From NCBI RefSeq assembly GCF_009363155.1, contig NZ_CP045302.1, positions 75,001-139,000 of the forward strand: a stretch of DNA of 64,000 nt. The letters are read 5' to 3'. How positions within the stretch are numbered: position 1 is the stretch's first letter; the number at the start of each line of letters is the position of its first letter. This DNA comes from Azotobacter salinestris (GTDB taxonomy: Bacteria > Pseudomonadota > Gammaproteobacteria > Pseudomonadales > Pseudomonadaceae). The notes under the pieces are model-generated. The model ran no database searches. It had not been told where the DNA came from and saw only the letters and a program-made list of their open reading frames with translations. Below are positions 1 through 11,047 of this stretch, one piece after another. A program made the translations under genes and the position numbers.

Positions 1-1949
<1,949 letters not shown>

Positions 1950-2104
1950 TATAACACCCAAACAATCTGCACGCAGCACGCTGCGGCAGCGGGTGGGGTC
2001 GAAGCCGACAGAACCGAAGATTCGCCTGAACCGCAAGAGCACCGCGACACCGATATCACATGCCCGATACGGGAGGGCGCCGCACAGCGACCTCCCCACC
2101 GAAT

Positions 2105-2222
2105 TGCTTGACGACCATAGAGCGTTGGAACCACCTGATCCCATCCCGAACTCAGCAGTGAAACGACGCATCGCCGATGGTAGTGTGGGGCTTCCCCATG
2201 CGAGAGTAGGTCATCGTCAAGC
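2105..2222 (+). rRNA. rrf: 5S ribosomal RNA
   Basis: The sequence opens with tgcttgacgaccatagagcg and closes with the complementary gtcatcgtcaagc, giving the terminal helix I of 5S rRNA. The internal stretch ggaaccacctgatcccatcc is the classic Pseudomonas-type 5S core. It lies about 155 bases after the 23S end, with no tRNA between them that I can see, and directly before the operon terminator. Ends may be off by one or two bases. Confidence 0.97.
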
Positions 2223-2231
2223 GCCCTTTCC

Positions 2232-2264
2232 GAACCCCCGAGCCGTCATCCGGCTCGGGGGTTC
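2232..2264 (+). terminator. rrn operon terminator hairpin
   Basis: A GC-rich perfect inverted repeat (gaacccccgagccg / cggctcgggggttc, loop tcatc) begins ten bases after the 5S end and is followed by ttgctt. It is placed where an rRNA operon needs a strong intrinsic terminator. Confidence 0.85.
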
Positions 2265-2533
2265 TTGCTTGCGCCCCCGGACGCCCCGGCGGCGGCCGGG
2301 GGGGCGAAAGCAGGGCGTGGAGCGGGCACGGGCATGAGCCGCTTGCGCCGGCCGTCGACCCGAAGCCGTGTGCTGGGTCGCACTGTCCGGAGAGGGGAGT
2401 TGCTATAGTGGCATAGATTCAGTTGGATCTGGTTTTTACAGAAAAACCAAGTTCCAAGTGGATGCAAACAAATCGATGATGACTGTGTCGATAGAAGCTC
2501 ACAAGGATTTAGCACGGGAGGTGCAATAAATTC

Positions 2534-4186
2534 ATGGTCAATGCTATGTCTCTCGCTTTGGTGCGTGATGAGCTGTTCGCCACCATCGAGGAGGCCGAGC
2601 AGAGGCTCGAGCAGTTCATCGTCGAGCGCCAAAACAGCAGCCTTCTTCAGCAAATCGTTCTAGATCTACAGCAAGTACGCGGTATCCTCAGCCTCATTGA
2701 GCTAACCGGAGCCGAGTTGCTGGCCTTCGAGATACTTCAGCAAGCAATCGATATACCTGTAGGTATTGGAAAGAACCATGATAGCCGTCTAGCAGCTTTG
2801 AGCAATGCTTTATATATGTTGCGCAGGTATCTTGAGAGCGTGGATGTTCACCATCAAAATTTGCCAGAAATATTATTGCCTGCGATAAACGAATTGCGTC
2901 AGGCTGCAAGTTTGGCACCCCTCCCAGAGAGCCAATTCTTTAGTATTTGTCTTGATGTGGCTTCTCCTGCCTGCTCCTCTGTCGCGGCAGAAGGCCCAAG
3001 AGTCCAGGCTAATGAAGTGGCACGCTTGCGGCATATGTATCAAATTGGCCTGCTTGGTCTCATTCATGAGCACAGCTTGTCCGCTAGCTTGGGGCTTATG
3101 GCTCGTGCAATGTCGCGCTTGGAGAGGATCTTCATCAGCCAGCCTCAAGGCCGACTTTTCTGGATCTGCGCTGCAGCTCTTGAGGCTCAACTCGATGGTC
3201 GGCTGTTGCCCCGGAAGTCGCGAAAATATCTGTTTGCTCGTGTCGAGCGCGAGCTCAAGCAATCCTTGGCCTGTTCCAATTACGAGGCTCCTCCAAGCCT
3301 GCTGACAGAGCTGATTTATCTGGTCGCCTTGACGGAAAGCTGCGGTCCGCGTGTCACCGCGTTACGTGAGGTCTTCGGCTTCGAGAGATTGCCGTTTACC
3401 GATCAGCTTCTGGAAAAAGAATACAGGCGCCTGAAGGGGCCCGGCAGAGCGGTCATGCGTTCTTTATCTTCTGCCATTCGCGAGGAGTTGACTGGCATTA
3501 AGGACGCTATAGATCTCATCGAGCGTGGTTGCGGGCAGGAAGAGCATTTGCTCGGACTGCAAATCTCACTGGGTAAGCTGGCAAAAACGCTCACCATGGT
3601 TGGCCTCATTTCGGCTGGCAACCTTCTGCAGGGGCTGCTGCCAACGTTGCTAGGCTGGAGTTTGACACAGCCGCTCGATTCGCAATTTCTTTCTCGCTTG
3701 GCAGAGGCTCTATTGCACGTGGAGGGAGTGATTGCTGGCCTTGAATGTAGTGAGCGCTCCCTGCAGCCAGAGCAGGAGGCCGACTGCTTCGCCAGGCATC
3801 AATTAGCCGAAGCGCGAATCGTTGTTCTGGATGAGGCAAAAGCTAGTCTTGCGCTTGCCAAGCGGGCGATCACTGCCTACCTGGAGTCCCAAGGAGAAAG
3901 GATGCATTTGGTCAATGTACCGCTCAGTCTCGATGCAGTCCGTGGCGGACTCTGGTTTCTCGGGCTGGAGCGTGCGGCATCGCTGATTGGCGCCTGTGCC
4001 GAATACATACAGTTCCGGATGCTGGACTCTCAGCAAATACCTGCCGAGTCTATGCTTGATACCCTGGCTGATGCCTTGATCAGCTTGGAGTACTATCTGG
4101 AAGGTGGTACTCCAGACACTCAACTTCATGTTCTCGATTTGGCCAGTGAGACTCTGCGTGCTTTGACCTTGCCTGCTGTTGCCTGA
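2534..4186 (+). CDS. fimL: FimL-like pilus and virulence regulator (ChpA N-terminus homologue)
   Basis: The 550-residue product matches what I recall of Pseudomonas FimL, a cytoplasmic protein homologous to the N-terminal, phosphotransfer-like part of the ChpA chemotaxis kinase. FimL lacks a functional phosphorylation histidine and supports type IV pilus assembly, twitching and cAMP synthesis by CyaB, with FimV/PilG as partners. The start (MVNAMSLALVRDELFATIEE) fits the family N-terminus; a GGGAGG Shine-Dalgarno lies at about 2516-2521, so the spacing is a little long. The protein is almost all helical. The following nudC gene is the P. aeruginosa neighbour, which supports the name. GC content is clearly lower than in the 12-43 kb region. 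Confidence 0.82.
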   Translation: MVNAMSLALVRDELFATIEEAEQRLEQFIVERQNSSLLQQIVLDLQQVRGILSLIELTGAELLAFEILQQAIDIPVGIGKNHDSRLAALSNALYMLRRYLESVDVHHQNLPEILLPAINELRQAASLAPLPESQFFSICLDVASPACSSVAAEGPRVQANEVARLRHMYQIGLLGLIHEHSLSASLGLMARAMSRLERIFISQPQGRLFWICAAALEAQLDGRLLPRKSRKYLFARVERELKQSLACSNYEAPPSLLTELIYLVALTESCGPRVTALREVFGFERLPFTDQLLEKEYRRLKGPGRAVMRSLSSAIREELTGIKDAIDLIERGCGQEEHLLGLQISLGKLAKTLTMVGLISAGNLLQGLLPTLLGWSLTQPLDSQFLSRLAEALLHVEGVIAGLECSERSLQPEQEADCFARHQLAEARIVVLDEAKASLALAKRAITAYLESQGERMHLVNVPLSLDAVRGGLWFLGLERAASLIGACAEYIQFRMLDSQQIPAESMLDTLADALISLEYYLEGGTPDTQLHVLDLASETLRALTLPAVA

Positions 4187-4327
4187 CTTGCGCTGTTTTC
4201 TCGTTTCCACGATCATCGGGTAGATTGCGTAAGCCCATGTGGCTGCTCTGTCATAGACTAGGTGTTAGTCCCTGATTTGGTGCCTGCAAGCCGACTTTCG
4301 AAGGGACAGGCAAGAGGATCCCTTCAA

Positions 4328-5164
4328 ATGATGAGCCGGCGTCAGAGGCCTGGGATAATAGATGTTGAGCTTTCATCGGGAGGCTTGGCGCTAGCGCATT
4401 GCCGTCAGCATTTCCTGCTGGGTCCGCAAGGGCCGCTGTTTCCTTACCAACACCTGCAAGGGCAGGGCTTGCCAGTGCTTGTCGAGCACATGCTCGGCAG
4501 TTTCGATGGCAAGCCTGTTCGTCTGCTCGAGTTGGAAAGTACTGCTGAAGTGACAGGTTGTTGCTGGCAGACACTGCGACAGCTAATGCTGGAAAATGAT
4601 TCCAAAACCTTTCAATTGCTCGGCTATGCCGCGCAGATCGGTACTTGGGCTCGCCAGCATCGCTTCTGTGGCAGCTGCGGAGCGCCGATGGCGCTGCTGC
4701 CGGGGGAGCGAGCGATGCATTGCGTCCATTGTGAAGAGCAATACTATCCACGCTTGTCGCCAAGCATGATTGTATTGATCACTCGCGGTGATGAGGTTCT
4801 CCTGGCTCGTTCACCCCGTTTTTCCACGGGTGTTTATAGCACCCTCGCAGGTTTTGTTGAGCCAGGTGAAAGTGTTGAACAGTGCGTAGTACGTGAGGTG
4901 CGCGAGGAGGTTGGCGTTGAAGTTCGTCACTTGAGATACATAGCCAGCCAATCCTGGCCTTTCCCTCACTCCCTGATGCTCGGGTTTCATGCCGAATATG
5001 CGGGTGGCGAAATCGTTCTTCAACCCGAAGAAATTGAAGACGCGCGTTGGTTCAATCTGACCGATCTACCCCCATTGCCCTCCAAGTATTCGATCGCCCG
5101 CTATTTGATCGAGCTTTATCGGGCGCAACGTCTTGAACTTGATGAGCCGCTTTTGCCAGGTTGA
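4328..5164 (+). CDS. nudC: NAD(+)/NADH diphosphatase (NudC), RNA decapping Nudix hydrolase
   Basis: The protein (278 residues) cleaves NAD(H) into NMN(H) and AMP and, in well-studied homologues, removes NAD caps from RNA. A zinc ribbon is formed by Cys114, Cys117, Cys132 and Cys135. A Nudix box ([20 protein letters not shown]) follows at about residues 175-197, and the NudC signature SQ.WPFPHS comes after it. I chose the ATG at 4328, preceded by AGAGGATC, over a GTG at 4262 because it gives the usual family length; a second ATG at 4331 is adjacent. It follows fimL on the same strand, as I recall for P. aeruginosa. Confidence 0.93.
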   Translation: MMSRRQRPGIIDVELSSGGLALAHCRQHFLLGPQGPLFPYQHLQGQGLPVLVEHMLGSFDGKPVRLLELESTAEVTGCCWQTLRQLMLENDSKTFQLLGYAAQIGTWARQHRFCGSCGAPMALLPGERAMHCVHCEEQYYPRLSPSMIVLITRGDEVLLARSPRFSTGVYSTLAGFVEPGESVEQCVVREVREEVGVEVRHLRYIASQSWPFPHSLMLGFHAEYAGGEIVLQPEEIEDARWFNLTDLPPLPSKYSIARYLIELYRAQRLELDEPLLPG

Positions 5165-5173
5165 GCCGGAATT

Positions 5174-5204
5174 GCCGGATAGCTGGTTCCAACAGCCATC
5201 CGGC
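5174..5204. terminator. hairpin between convergent nudC and SCP2 genes
   Basis: The arms GCCGGAT (5174-5180) and ATCCGGC (5198-5204), extended inward by GCTG/CAGC, form a stable hairpin just after the nudC stop and before the convergent SCP2 gene end. No clear T tract follows on either side, so termination is an inference from position. Confidence 0.4.
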
Positions 5205-5229
5205 GGTAGAAGAGCATGGGGTCCTGGGC

Positions 5230-5544
5230 TCAGAACGGGAACAGCTCGCTCAATTTCATCGCCAGCTTCACATCACCCTCCGCGCGCAGCTTGCCGAACA
5301 TAAAGGCTTGCATGCCGCCAATCTCGCCAGTGGTAATGCCTTTGAATGTCTTGCTGTCCATGACCAAAGTGACGTTGGGCTCGTCAGCGTCGCCATGGTG
5401 GACCTCGCAGGTACCGTCCTTGACCACCAGATAGTGGTTGTCGGCATCCTTGATGGTGAATTGGAACACTAGATCCAGGCCGGAGGCGGCATTAGGGTCA
5501 AACCTGGACTTCATGGTTTCGATGATGTCGGCAACAGAAGACAT
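5230..5544 (-). CDS. SCP2 sterol-binding-domain protein
   Basis: This 104-residue protein is a stand-alone SCP2 (sterol carrier protein 2) domain, a hydrophobic lipid-binding fold. The pattern ..VFQFTIKDADNHYLVVKDG..., VTLVMDSKTF and the C-terminal GKLRAEGDVKLAMKL is typical of the family. The physiological ligand in bacteria is generally unknown; small SCP2 proteins often sit near fatty-acid genes. The start has a good ribosome site (aaggagc) a few bases upstream. It lies 54 bases before the histidine phosphatase gene end and on the same strand, so they may be cotranscribed. Confidence 0.88.
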   Translation of the reverse strand: MSSVADIIETMKSRFDPNAASGLDLVFQFTIKDADNHYLVVKDGTCEVHHGDADEPNVTLVMDSKTFKGITTGEIGGMQAFMFGKLRAEGDVKLAMKLSELFPF

Positions 5545-5598
5545 GTATTGCTCCTTTTCAAGGGGAGGAGTGTGTGCAGGTGGTGAAAGCTTCGGAAT

Positions 5599-6309
5599 TC
5601 ACAAATAAGTGATGAGTTCCGGTGTCTGCAGCGTTTCCAGGTGCGCATGGCTGTTGAAGGAGGCCAGGGTCACCTCATTACCTTCGAATCTTAACTGGCT
5701 GAAGGAGGTGTTGGCGATCTGCCAGGCGAGTTCGAAGGCTTTGTGGGCAGACAGACCAACGATCAGGTGAAGCAGGGTGATGATGGGGCCGCCAGATGTG
5801 AATACGGCAATGCGTGCCTGTGGCGCTGCGTCAGCCAACAGGCGATTGAGACCGTCCTGGACGCGTGCGCGAAAGCCGTCCCAGCTCTCCAATGTCTCTT
5901 TCTTGTGCCCGCCGGAAATCCACTGCTCAATGACTTGGCCGAACAGTCGCTGGAAGCTGCCCGGTTGGGACGCTGCCCGCTGCAGGGCCCGCTGCATGTC
6001 CTGGCGGGAGGGAAACAGGTCTGGAAGATGGGCCTCGAGCACGGCATTGATATTGATTTCATCAAAGGCCGGATCGGTTTCGATCATGGGGATCTGCATG
6101 CCGGCGAGATGCAGCTGTTCTAGCGTAGCGCTCGCGGTGTGCTGTTGGCGCTTGAGCGAGCCACTGATGCAGCGGTCGAAACCGACTCCCTGGCGGCCAA
6201 GATGGGCACCAAGTATTTCGGCCTGACGCCTGCCCAGAGGAGAAAGCACGTCGTAGTCCGGGGCGCCGAACGAGGCCTGTCCATGTCGAATCAGATAAAT
6301 GCTGCCCAC
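5599..6309 (-). CDS. Histidine phosphatase superfamily protein (phosphoglycerate-mutase-like)
   Basis: This 236-residue protein has the N-terminal phospho-acceptor motif IRHGQAS of the histidine phosphatase superfamily. The usual second catalytic motif (..HGG near the C-terminus) reads FTSGGP here, so the second histidine is replaced by Ser; such variants occur in the family and may have altered activity. It starts with GTG at 6309 behind an AGGATAGGGAC ribosome site. It is upstream of the SCP2 gene on the same strand. The substrate cannot be told from sequence. Confidence 0.85.
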   Translation of the reverse strand: MGSIYLIRHGQASFGAPDYDVLSPLGRRQAEILGAHLGRQGVGFDRCISGSLKRQQHTASATLEQLHLAGMQIPMIETDPAFDEININAVLEAHLPDLFPSRQDMQRALQRAASQPGSFQRLFGQVIEQWISGGHKKETLESWDGFRARVQDGLNRLLADAAPQARIAVFTSGGPIITLLHLIVGLSAHKAFELAWQIANTSFSQLRFEGNEVTLASFNSHAHLETLQTPELITYL

Positions 6310-6511
6310 GTCCCTATCCTTGTGGTTATTGTTATTTTTCCGAGGTTAGGAGGGCGCCTCGAAGGCTGTCAATGGTAGATCTTGCGTCGTCCATGGAACG
6401 CTGCTTCCTTCTGTTGTGCTGGCCGGAGCATAACCCTCTCGGTATGCTTGAGCGCTTCGACAACGCCCGAAGCCGGGCGTTTTATGAGCGTTTCGAATCA
6501 AGGGGATGGCT

Positions 6512-7534
6512 GTGGAGTTTCTTCTCGATTATGCCGGCTTTCTGGCCAGAACCGTGACAGTAGTGGTGGCTGTTCTGGTGATCTTGGTCGCCATTGCAGT
6601 CTTGCGCAGCAGAAGCCGTCACAGGGGCGAAGGGCACCTTGAAGTGCACAAGCTCAATGACTTCTACAAATCCCTGCGGGACAGTCTGGAGCAGGTAGTG
6701 CTGGACAAGGACCGCCTCAAGGCCCGGCGCAAGGCGGAAGCCAAGGCCGAGAAGCAGGAGCGCAAGGAGGGCAAGGCGAAGTCTCGAGTCTTCGTGCTGG
6801 ACTTCGATGGCGACATTCGGGCTTCCGCTACCGACAAGCTGCGTCATGAGGTGACTGCCGTGCTGAGCATGGCCAAGTCCGAGGACGAAGTGGTTTTGCG
6901 TCTGGAGAGCGGTGGGGGGTTGGTGCACAGCTATGGTCTGGCTGCTTCGCAGCTGGCCCGTATCCGTCAGGCGGGTGTGCCCTTGACCGTATGCGTCGAC
7001 AAGGTGGCAGCCAGTGGTGGCTATATGATGGCTTGCATCGGCGGGCGAATTCTCTCCGCGCCCTTCGCTATTCTCGGCTCCATTGGTGTAGTGGCGCAGT
7101 TGCCCAACGTGCACCGGTTGCTGAAAAAGCATGATATCGATTTCGAAGTGCTCACTGCCGGAGAGTACAAGCGCACCCTGACGGTATTCGGTGAAAATAC
7201 CGAGAAAGGCCGGGAGAAGTTCCAGGAGGATCTGGAAACTACCCATGAGCTGTTCAAGAGCTTCGTCGCCCGTTATCGGCCGCAGCTGTCCATCGACGCG
7301 ATCGCCACCGGCGAGATCTGGCTCGGACAGAGCGCGCTGGAAAAGCAACTGGTCGACGAATTGATGACCAGCGATGAATACCTGGCAGGAAAGGCTGACG
7401 GTGCAGAGCTGTTTCAGCTGCATTATGCCGAGAAGAAGAGCCTGCCGGAGCGTTTCGGCCTGGGGGCCGCCCTGGCGCTGGACCGTGTTCTCCTAAGCTG
7501 GTGGGAGCGCCTGAGTCGGAGCCGTTACCAGTGA
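6512..7534 (+). CDS. sohB: SohB inner-membrane peptidase (S49 family)
   Basis: SohB is a signal-peptide-peptidase-like serine protease anchored in the inner membrane. A single N-terminal membrane segment (about residues 12-33) is followed by a charged helical stretch and the S49 domain. The Ser/Lys dyad is visible as Ser168 in ASGGYMMAC and Lys220 in GEYKRTL. I chose GTG at 6512, six bases after an AAGGGG ribosome site, because it gives the family N-terminus (MEFLLDYAGFLA); an ATG at 6506 is in frame but too close to that site. The 340-residue length is normal. An IS630 element begins four bases after the stop and separates the gene from its terminator. Confidence 0.93.
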   Translation: MEFLLDYAGFLARTVTVVVAVLVILVAIAVLRSRSRHRGEGHLEVHKLNDFYKSLRDSLEQVVLDKDRLKARRKAEAKAEKQERKEGKAKSRVFVLDFDGDIRASATDKLRHEVTAVLSMAKSEDEVVLRLESGGGLVHSYGLAASQLARIRQAGVPLTVCVDKVAASGGYMMACIGGRILSAPFAILGSIGVVAQLPNVHRLLKKHDIDFEVLTAGEYKRTLTVFGENTEKGREKFQEDLETTHELFKSFVARYRPQLSIDAIATGEIWLGQSALEKQLVDELMTSDEYLAGKADGAELFQLHYAEKKSLPERFGLGAALALDRVLLSWWERLSRSRYQ

Positions 7535-7538
7535 ACTA

Positions 7539-8638
7539 TTAATCAGGCCCTTAAATTCACGCCATGGCATAGCGTGCTGCAGGATGCTGGAAATAGGCCA
7601 TGACCTTGTCGGGCAAGCTGCCGAGTGTGTTCATGAAAGCCATCGCCTTGTCCAGCAGGCTGGCCTTGTCATGGCTGACCGGGCCGCTGCGCAGCGCCGT
7701 CTTGAAATCCCGATTCAGGTACTCGTCGGGATTGGACTCGGGCGCATAGGGTGGTAGGAACACCAGTTCGATCCTGTCCTGCTTGTCACTGAGCCACTCG
7801 CTGACCACCTTGGCATGGTGGACGCGCAGGTTATCGACCACCAGGAAGATCTTCTGCGGTGTCCCTTCAACGAGGCGGCTCAGGAAGTCGATGAAACGCA
7901 GCGCGTTGATACTGCCTTCGACGATCTGGAAGGCCACCTCGCCACGGGGCGAAATTGCGGAGATCATCGACAGCTTGTGCCAGCGAGTGGGCGTCGCCAG
8001 CACTGGCGTCTGGCCCCTGGGGGCGTAGCCGCGTATCCAGTTCGCATCCTCCTTGACTGCGGTTTCGTCCCCCCAGTGAATCACCGCTCCTTCGGCAGCG
8101 GCGCGCGCCTTGACCTGGGGGTAGGTCTGCTTCAGCCAGCGCTCGATGTCCTCCGGCCGCTGCTCCTGCGCCCGCTTCACGGGACGCTGAGGCGTAAACC
8201 CCCAGCGCTTGAGATACTTGCCGATCAACCGGTCCTGCAGCTCGATCCCGAGGCGTTCCCTGGCCAGCGCCTTGATGGCCGGGCGCGTCCACAGGGCAAA
8301 CGGCAACTGCAGCTGCTGCGGGGGTTGCTCGACGATTTGCTCGCGCAGCCACTGCTCGTCGGCCGGCGTCAGCTTGCGGCAGGCGCCCGCCGGGCGCCCC
8401 CGACGCTTTTCCTCCAGGGCTTGCGCGCCCTCGCGGTTGGCACGGGTCAGCCAAGTCTTGATGGTGGTCGGATGCACACCGGTGACCGAGGCCAACTCCT
8501 CGACTTTCATGTTGGACTGCTGGCGCAGGCGAATCACTATCTGGCGAAGCAGCTTGCGACTCTCTGCGGTCAGTTTGCGGGCGTCGATCTTTTCCATGCC
8601 TGAAGTCTAACTAGACGTCTATTTAAGGGCCACCTTAA
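7539..8638. mobile_element. Intact IS630-family insertion sequence
   Basis: The 1100-bp element carries one transposase gene on the minus strand. Its ends are inverted repeats of the form TTAAnnnGGCCCTTAAAT (left 7539-7556, right 8621-8638), and a TA dinucleotide flanks each side (7537-7538 and 8639-8640). This is the TA target duplication of IS630/Tc1 elements. The insertion lies between the sohB stop and a hairpin terminator at 8648-8668. The element looks complete and potentially active. Confidence 0.9.
7557..8597 (-). CDS. IS630-family DDE transposase
   Basis: The 346-residue protein has an N-terminal helix-turn-helix region (MKVEELASVTGVHPTTIKTW, about residues 30-50) and a winged-helix segment. 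The DDE superfamily domain follows, with catalytic acidic residues in HWGDETAV, VVDNLRVHH and PESNPDEYLNRDF. The frame is intact from ATG to stop and fills nearly the whole element. It catalyses cut-and-paste transposition into TA sites. Confidence 0.95.
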   Translation of the reverse strand: MEKIDARKLTAESRKLLRQIVIRLRQQSNMKVEELASVTGVHPTTIKTWLTRANREGAQALEEKRRGRPAGACRKLTPADEQWLREQIVEQPPQQLQLPFALWTRPAIKALARERLGIELQDRLIGKYLKRWGFTPQRPVKRAQEQRPEDIERWLKQTYPQVKARAAAEGAVIHWGDETAVKEDANWIRGYAPRGQTPVLATPTRWHKLSMISAISPRGEVAFQIVEGSINALRFIDFLSRLVEGTPQKIFLVVDNLRVHHAKVVSEWLSDKQDRIELVFLPPYAPESNPDEYLNRDFKTALRSGPVSHDKASLLDKAMAFMNTLGSLPDKVMAYFQHPAARYAMA

Positions 8639-8647
8639 TAAAAGAGG

Positions 8648-8668
8648 GAGCCCCGCCAAGCGGGGCTC
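8648..8668. terminator. bidirectional terminator, separated from sohB by the IS
   Basis: A perfect stem GAGCCCCGC / GCGGGGCTC with loop caa is followed by acttttg on the plus strand and preceded by an A-rich stretch, so it can work in both directions. Without the IS630 copy it would lie a few bases after the sohB stop. It also lies just beyond the end of the DUF934 gene on the other strand. Confidence 0.75.
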
Positions 8669-8687
8669 ACTTTTGCGTGGGTGAGTC

Positions 8688-9185
8688 TCAGCCTTGGCGG
8701 CGGCGAAACAGCGGAGTCTGGTCGACGGCGCCCTGATAGCAGACCGAGAAGTCCTGCAGGCTCTGCAGGGCATCGTGGGGATCGCGGTCCGCGCGGATAG
8801 CGAAGGCATCAAAGCCACAGCGCTGCATGAAGAACAACTGGTCGCGCAGCACGTCGCCGATGGCGCGGATCTCGCCCTGATAGCCATAGCGCTCGCGCAG
8901 CAGGCGGGCGCTCGAATAGTGGCGGCCGTCGGTGAAACTGGGGAAATTCAGGGCGATGACCTTGAAGTTGCCAAGCTCGTCGGCGATTTCCTCCACTTCC
9001 TCGTCGCTGTCCAGCCATACGCCAAGGCCACCGTCGCGGACCTTCAGGGCGTGGGCATGCTCGCGCCACAGTGCCAGGGGAACGATCAGATCGTCGGAGT
9101 TGGACAGGCCATCGAGTGTGGCGTCCTTGTCGAGCAGATGCCAGGTTTCGTCGATCACCTGGCCGTTTTTAATGATTCGCTGCAT
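8688..9185 (-). CDS. DUF934 family protein, sulfite/nitrite reductase partner
   Basis: This 165-residue protein belongs to DUF934, a family nearly always found directly after cysI-type reductase genes. Recognisable features are the opening MQRIIKNGQVIDETWH, the central LDSDEEVEEI..., and the segment RLLRERYGYQGEIRAIGDVL. Its exact role is not established; a part in sulfite reductase function or assembly is inferred from context. The start at 9185 overlaps the end of cysI by 17 bases, implying translational coupling. A longer in-frame start to 9266 would lie deep inside cysI and is unlikely. Confidence 0.88.
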   Translation of the reverse strand: MQRIIKNGQVIDETWHLLDKDATLDGLSNSDDLIVPLALWREHAHALKVRDGGLGVWLDSDEEVEEIADELGNFKVIALNFPSFTDGRHYSSARLLRERYGYQGEIRAIGDVLRDQLFFMQRCGFDAFAIRADRDPHDALQSLQDFSVCYQGAVDQTPLFRRRQG

Positions 9186-10827
9186 AAACGCGCTCCTTGA
9201 ACGGTTCGATGCCGATGCGGCGGAAGGTATCGATGAAACGCTCGTCCTCGACGCGCTTTTCCACATAGACGGTGATGATCTTCTCGATCACCGCGGCCAT
9301 TTCCTCTTGGGCGAAGGACGGGCCGAGGATCTGTCCCAGGCTGGCGTCACGGCTGGCGCTGCCGCCGAGGGATACCTGATAGAACTCCGCGCCCTTCTTG
9401 TCCACGCCGAGGATGCCGATGTGGCCGACATGGTGATGGCCGCAGGCATTCATGCAGCCGGAAATGTTTAGATCGATCTCGCCGATGTCGAACAGATAGT
9501 CGAGATCATCGAAGCGGCGCTGGATGGCCTCGGCGATCGGAATCGACTTGGCATTGGCCAGCGAACAGTAATCGCCGCCGGGGCAGCAAATGATGTCGGT
9601 CAGGAGGCCAACGTTCGGCGTGGCGAAACCCAGCTCACGCAGTTCGCCCCACAGCTCGAACAGACGGGCCTGCTCGACGTCGGCCAGGATGATGTTCTGC
9701 TCGTGGGAGTTGCGCACCTCTCCGAAGCTGTAGCGGTCGGCCAGGTCGGCGAGGGCGTCCAGCTGCTTGTCAGTGATGTCGCCCGGGGCGGTGCCGGTGG
9801 GTTTCAGCGACAGGGTCACGGCAGCATAGCCCGGCTTCTTGTGCGCGAACACGTTGCGAGTACGCCAGCGGGCGAAGCCCGGATGCTCGACGTCGAGGCG
9901 AGCGAGGGCAATCTCTTGGTCTTCGAGGGAGCGGTAGGCCGGATCGACGAAGCAGCGGCCGATGCGCTCGACCTCCGCCTCGGTAAGGGTAGCCGGACCG
10001 TCCTTGAGATGCATCCATTCGGCATTGACCCGCTCGGCAAACACTTCGGGGGTCAGTGCCTTGACGAGGATCTTGATGCGCGCCTTGAACTTGTTGTCAC
10101 GACGGCCATAGCGGTTGTAGACCCGCAGCACGGCATCCAGATAGGTGAGCAGGTGCTGCCAGGGCAGGAACTCGTTGATGAAGCTGCCGACGATAGGCGT
10201 CCGGCCCAGGCCGCCACCCACGGAGACGCGGAAGCCCAGTTCGCCGGCACTGTTGCGCACGGCCTCCAGGCCGATGTCGTGCACCTCGATGGCCGCACGG
10301 TCGTTCACCGCGCCGTTGACGGCGATCTTGAACTTGCGCGGCAGGAAGGCGAATTCCGGGTGAAAGGTGGACCACTGGCGGATGATCTCGCACCAGGGGC
10401 GCGGGTCTACCAGTTCGTCACGGGCAACACCGGCGAACTGGTCGGTCGTGGTATTGCGGATGCAGTTGCCGCTGGTCTGGATCGCGTGCATCTGCACCGT
10501 CGCCAGTTCGGCGAGGATCTCCGGGACGTCCTCCAGCTCCGGCCAGTTGAACTGCACGTTCTGCCGGGTACTGATATGGGCATAGCCCTTGTCGTAGTCG
10601 CGGGCGATCTGGGCCAGCTTGCGCAGTTGGCGGGAGGAGAGCAGTCCGTAGGGAACGGCCACGCGCAGCATGGGTGCATAGCGCTGGATGTACAGGCCGT
10701 TCTGCAGGCGCAGCGGACGGAATTCCTCTTCGCTCAGCTCGCCGGCCAGGTAGCGGCGGGTCTGGTCGCGAAACTGGCGGACCCGGTCCTCGATGATATG
10801 TTGATCGTACTGGTCGTATACGTACAT
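9169..10827 (-). CDS. cysI: Sulfite reductase hemoprotein (CysI-type, nitrite/sulfite reductase family)
   Basis: The enzyme (552 residues) reduces sulfite to sulfide in cysteine synthesis using a coupled siroheme and 4Fe-4S centre. The four cluster cysteines are present as Cys415 and Cys421 (CPGGDYC) and Cys458 and Cys462 (SGCMNACGHHH). The N-terminal ferredoxin-like half contains the siroheme-binding arginines around YAHISTRQNVQ. The fused-length single polypeptide and the DUF934 gene behind it match the P. aeruginosa cysI locus as I recall it. An assimilatory nitrite reductase is the main alternative from family alone. No separate flavoprotein subunit is in the window. Confidence 0.9.
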   Translation of the reverse strand: MYVYDQYDQHIIEDRVRQFRDQTRRYLAGELSEEEFRPLRLQNGLYIQRYAPMLRVAVPYGLLSSRQLRKLAQIARDYDKGYAHISTRQNVQFNWPELEDVPEILAELATVQMHAIQTSGNCIRNTTTDQFAGVARDELVDPRPWCEIIRQWSTFHPEFAFLPRKFKIAVNGAVNDRAAIEVHDIGLEAVRNSAGELGFRVSVGGGLGRTPIVGSFINEFLPWQHLLTYLDAVLRVYNRYGRRDNKFKARIKILVKALTPEVFAERVNAEWMHLKDGPATLTEAEVERIGRCFVDPAYRSLEDQEIALARLDVEHPGFARWRTRNVFAHKKPGYAAVTLSLKPTGTAPGDITDKQLDALADLADRYSFGEVRNSHEQNIILADVEQARLFELWGELRELGFATPNVGLLTDIICCPGGDYCSLANAKSIPIAEAIQRRFDDLDYLFDIGEIDLNISGCMNACGHHHVGHIGILGVDKKGAEFYQVSLGGSASRDASLGQILGPSFAQEEMAAVIEKIITVYVEKRVEDERFIDTFRRIGIEPFKERVYAANH

Positions 10828-11047
10828 GAAGTGTCCTGTCGGTCAGGCTGCTTACTGCTTTTTTCTGCGCGCACGGCCGCGCACCGCTTTCGGAGAAGCG
10901 GGCCACGATAACAGTTCAGGGTTATACGTAAAAGTAATGTTTTTCTATATAGCTAGGTTTTTTTGTTATTGAAAGGTGGAGCGCGAGTACTCCGAGGTGC
11001 ATCTTCGGCCTGAAGCCGCTTCTGTATGAAGCGAGAAAGGGGGGCAT
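10828..11047. promoter_or_regulatory. AT-rich upstream region of cysI
   Basis: This 220-bp gap holds the cysI promoter, read leftwards. The part at about 10915-10970 is strongly AT-rich (ttttctatatagctaggttttttt) against a GC-rich background. That is where a CysB-type activator would be expected, but I cannot identify a firm binding site because the CysB consensus is weak. Confidence 0.35.
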
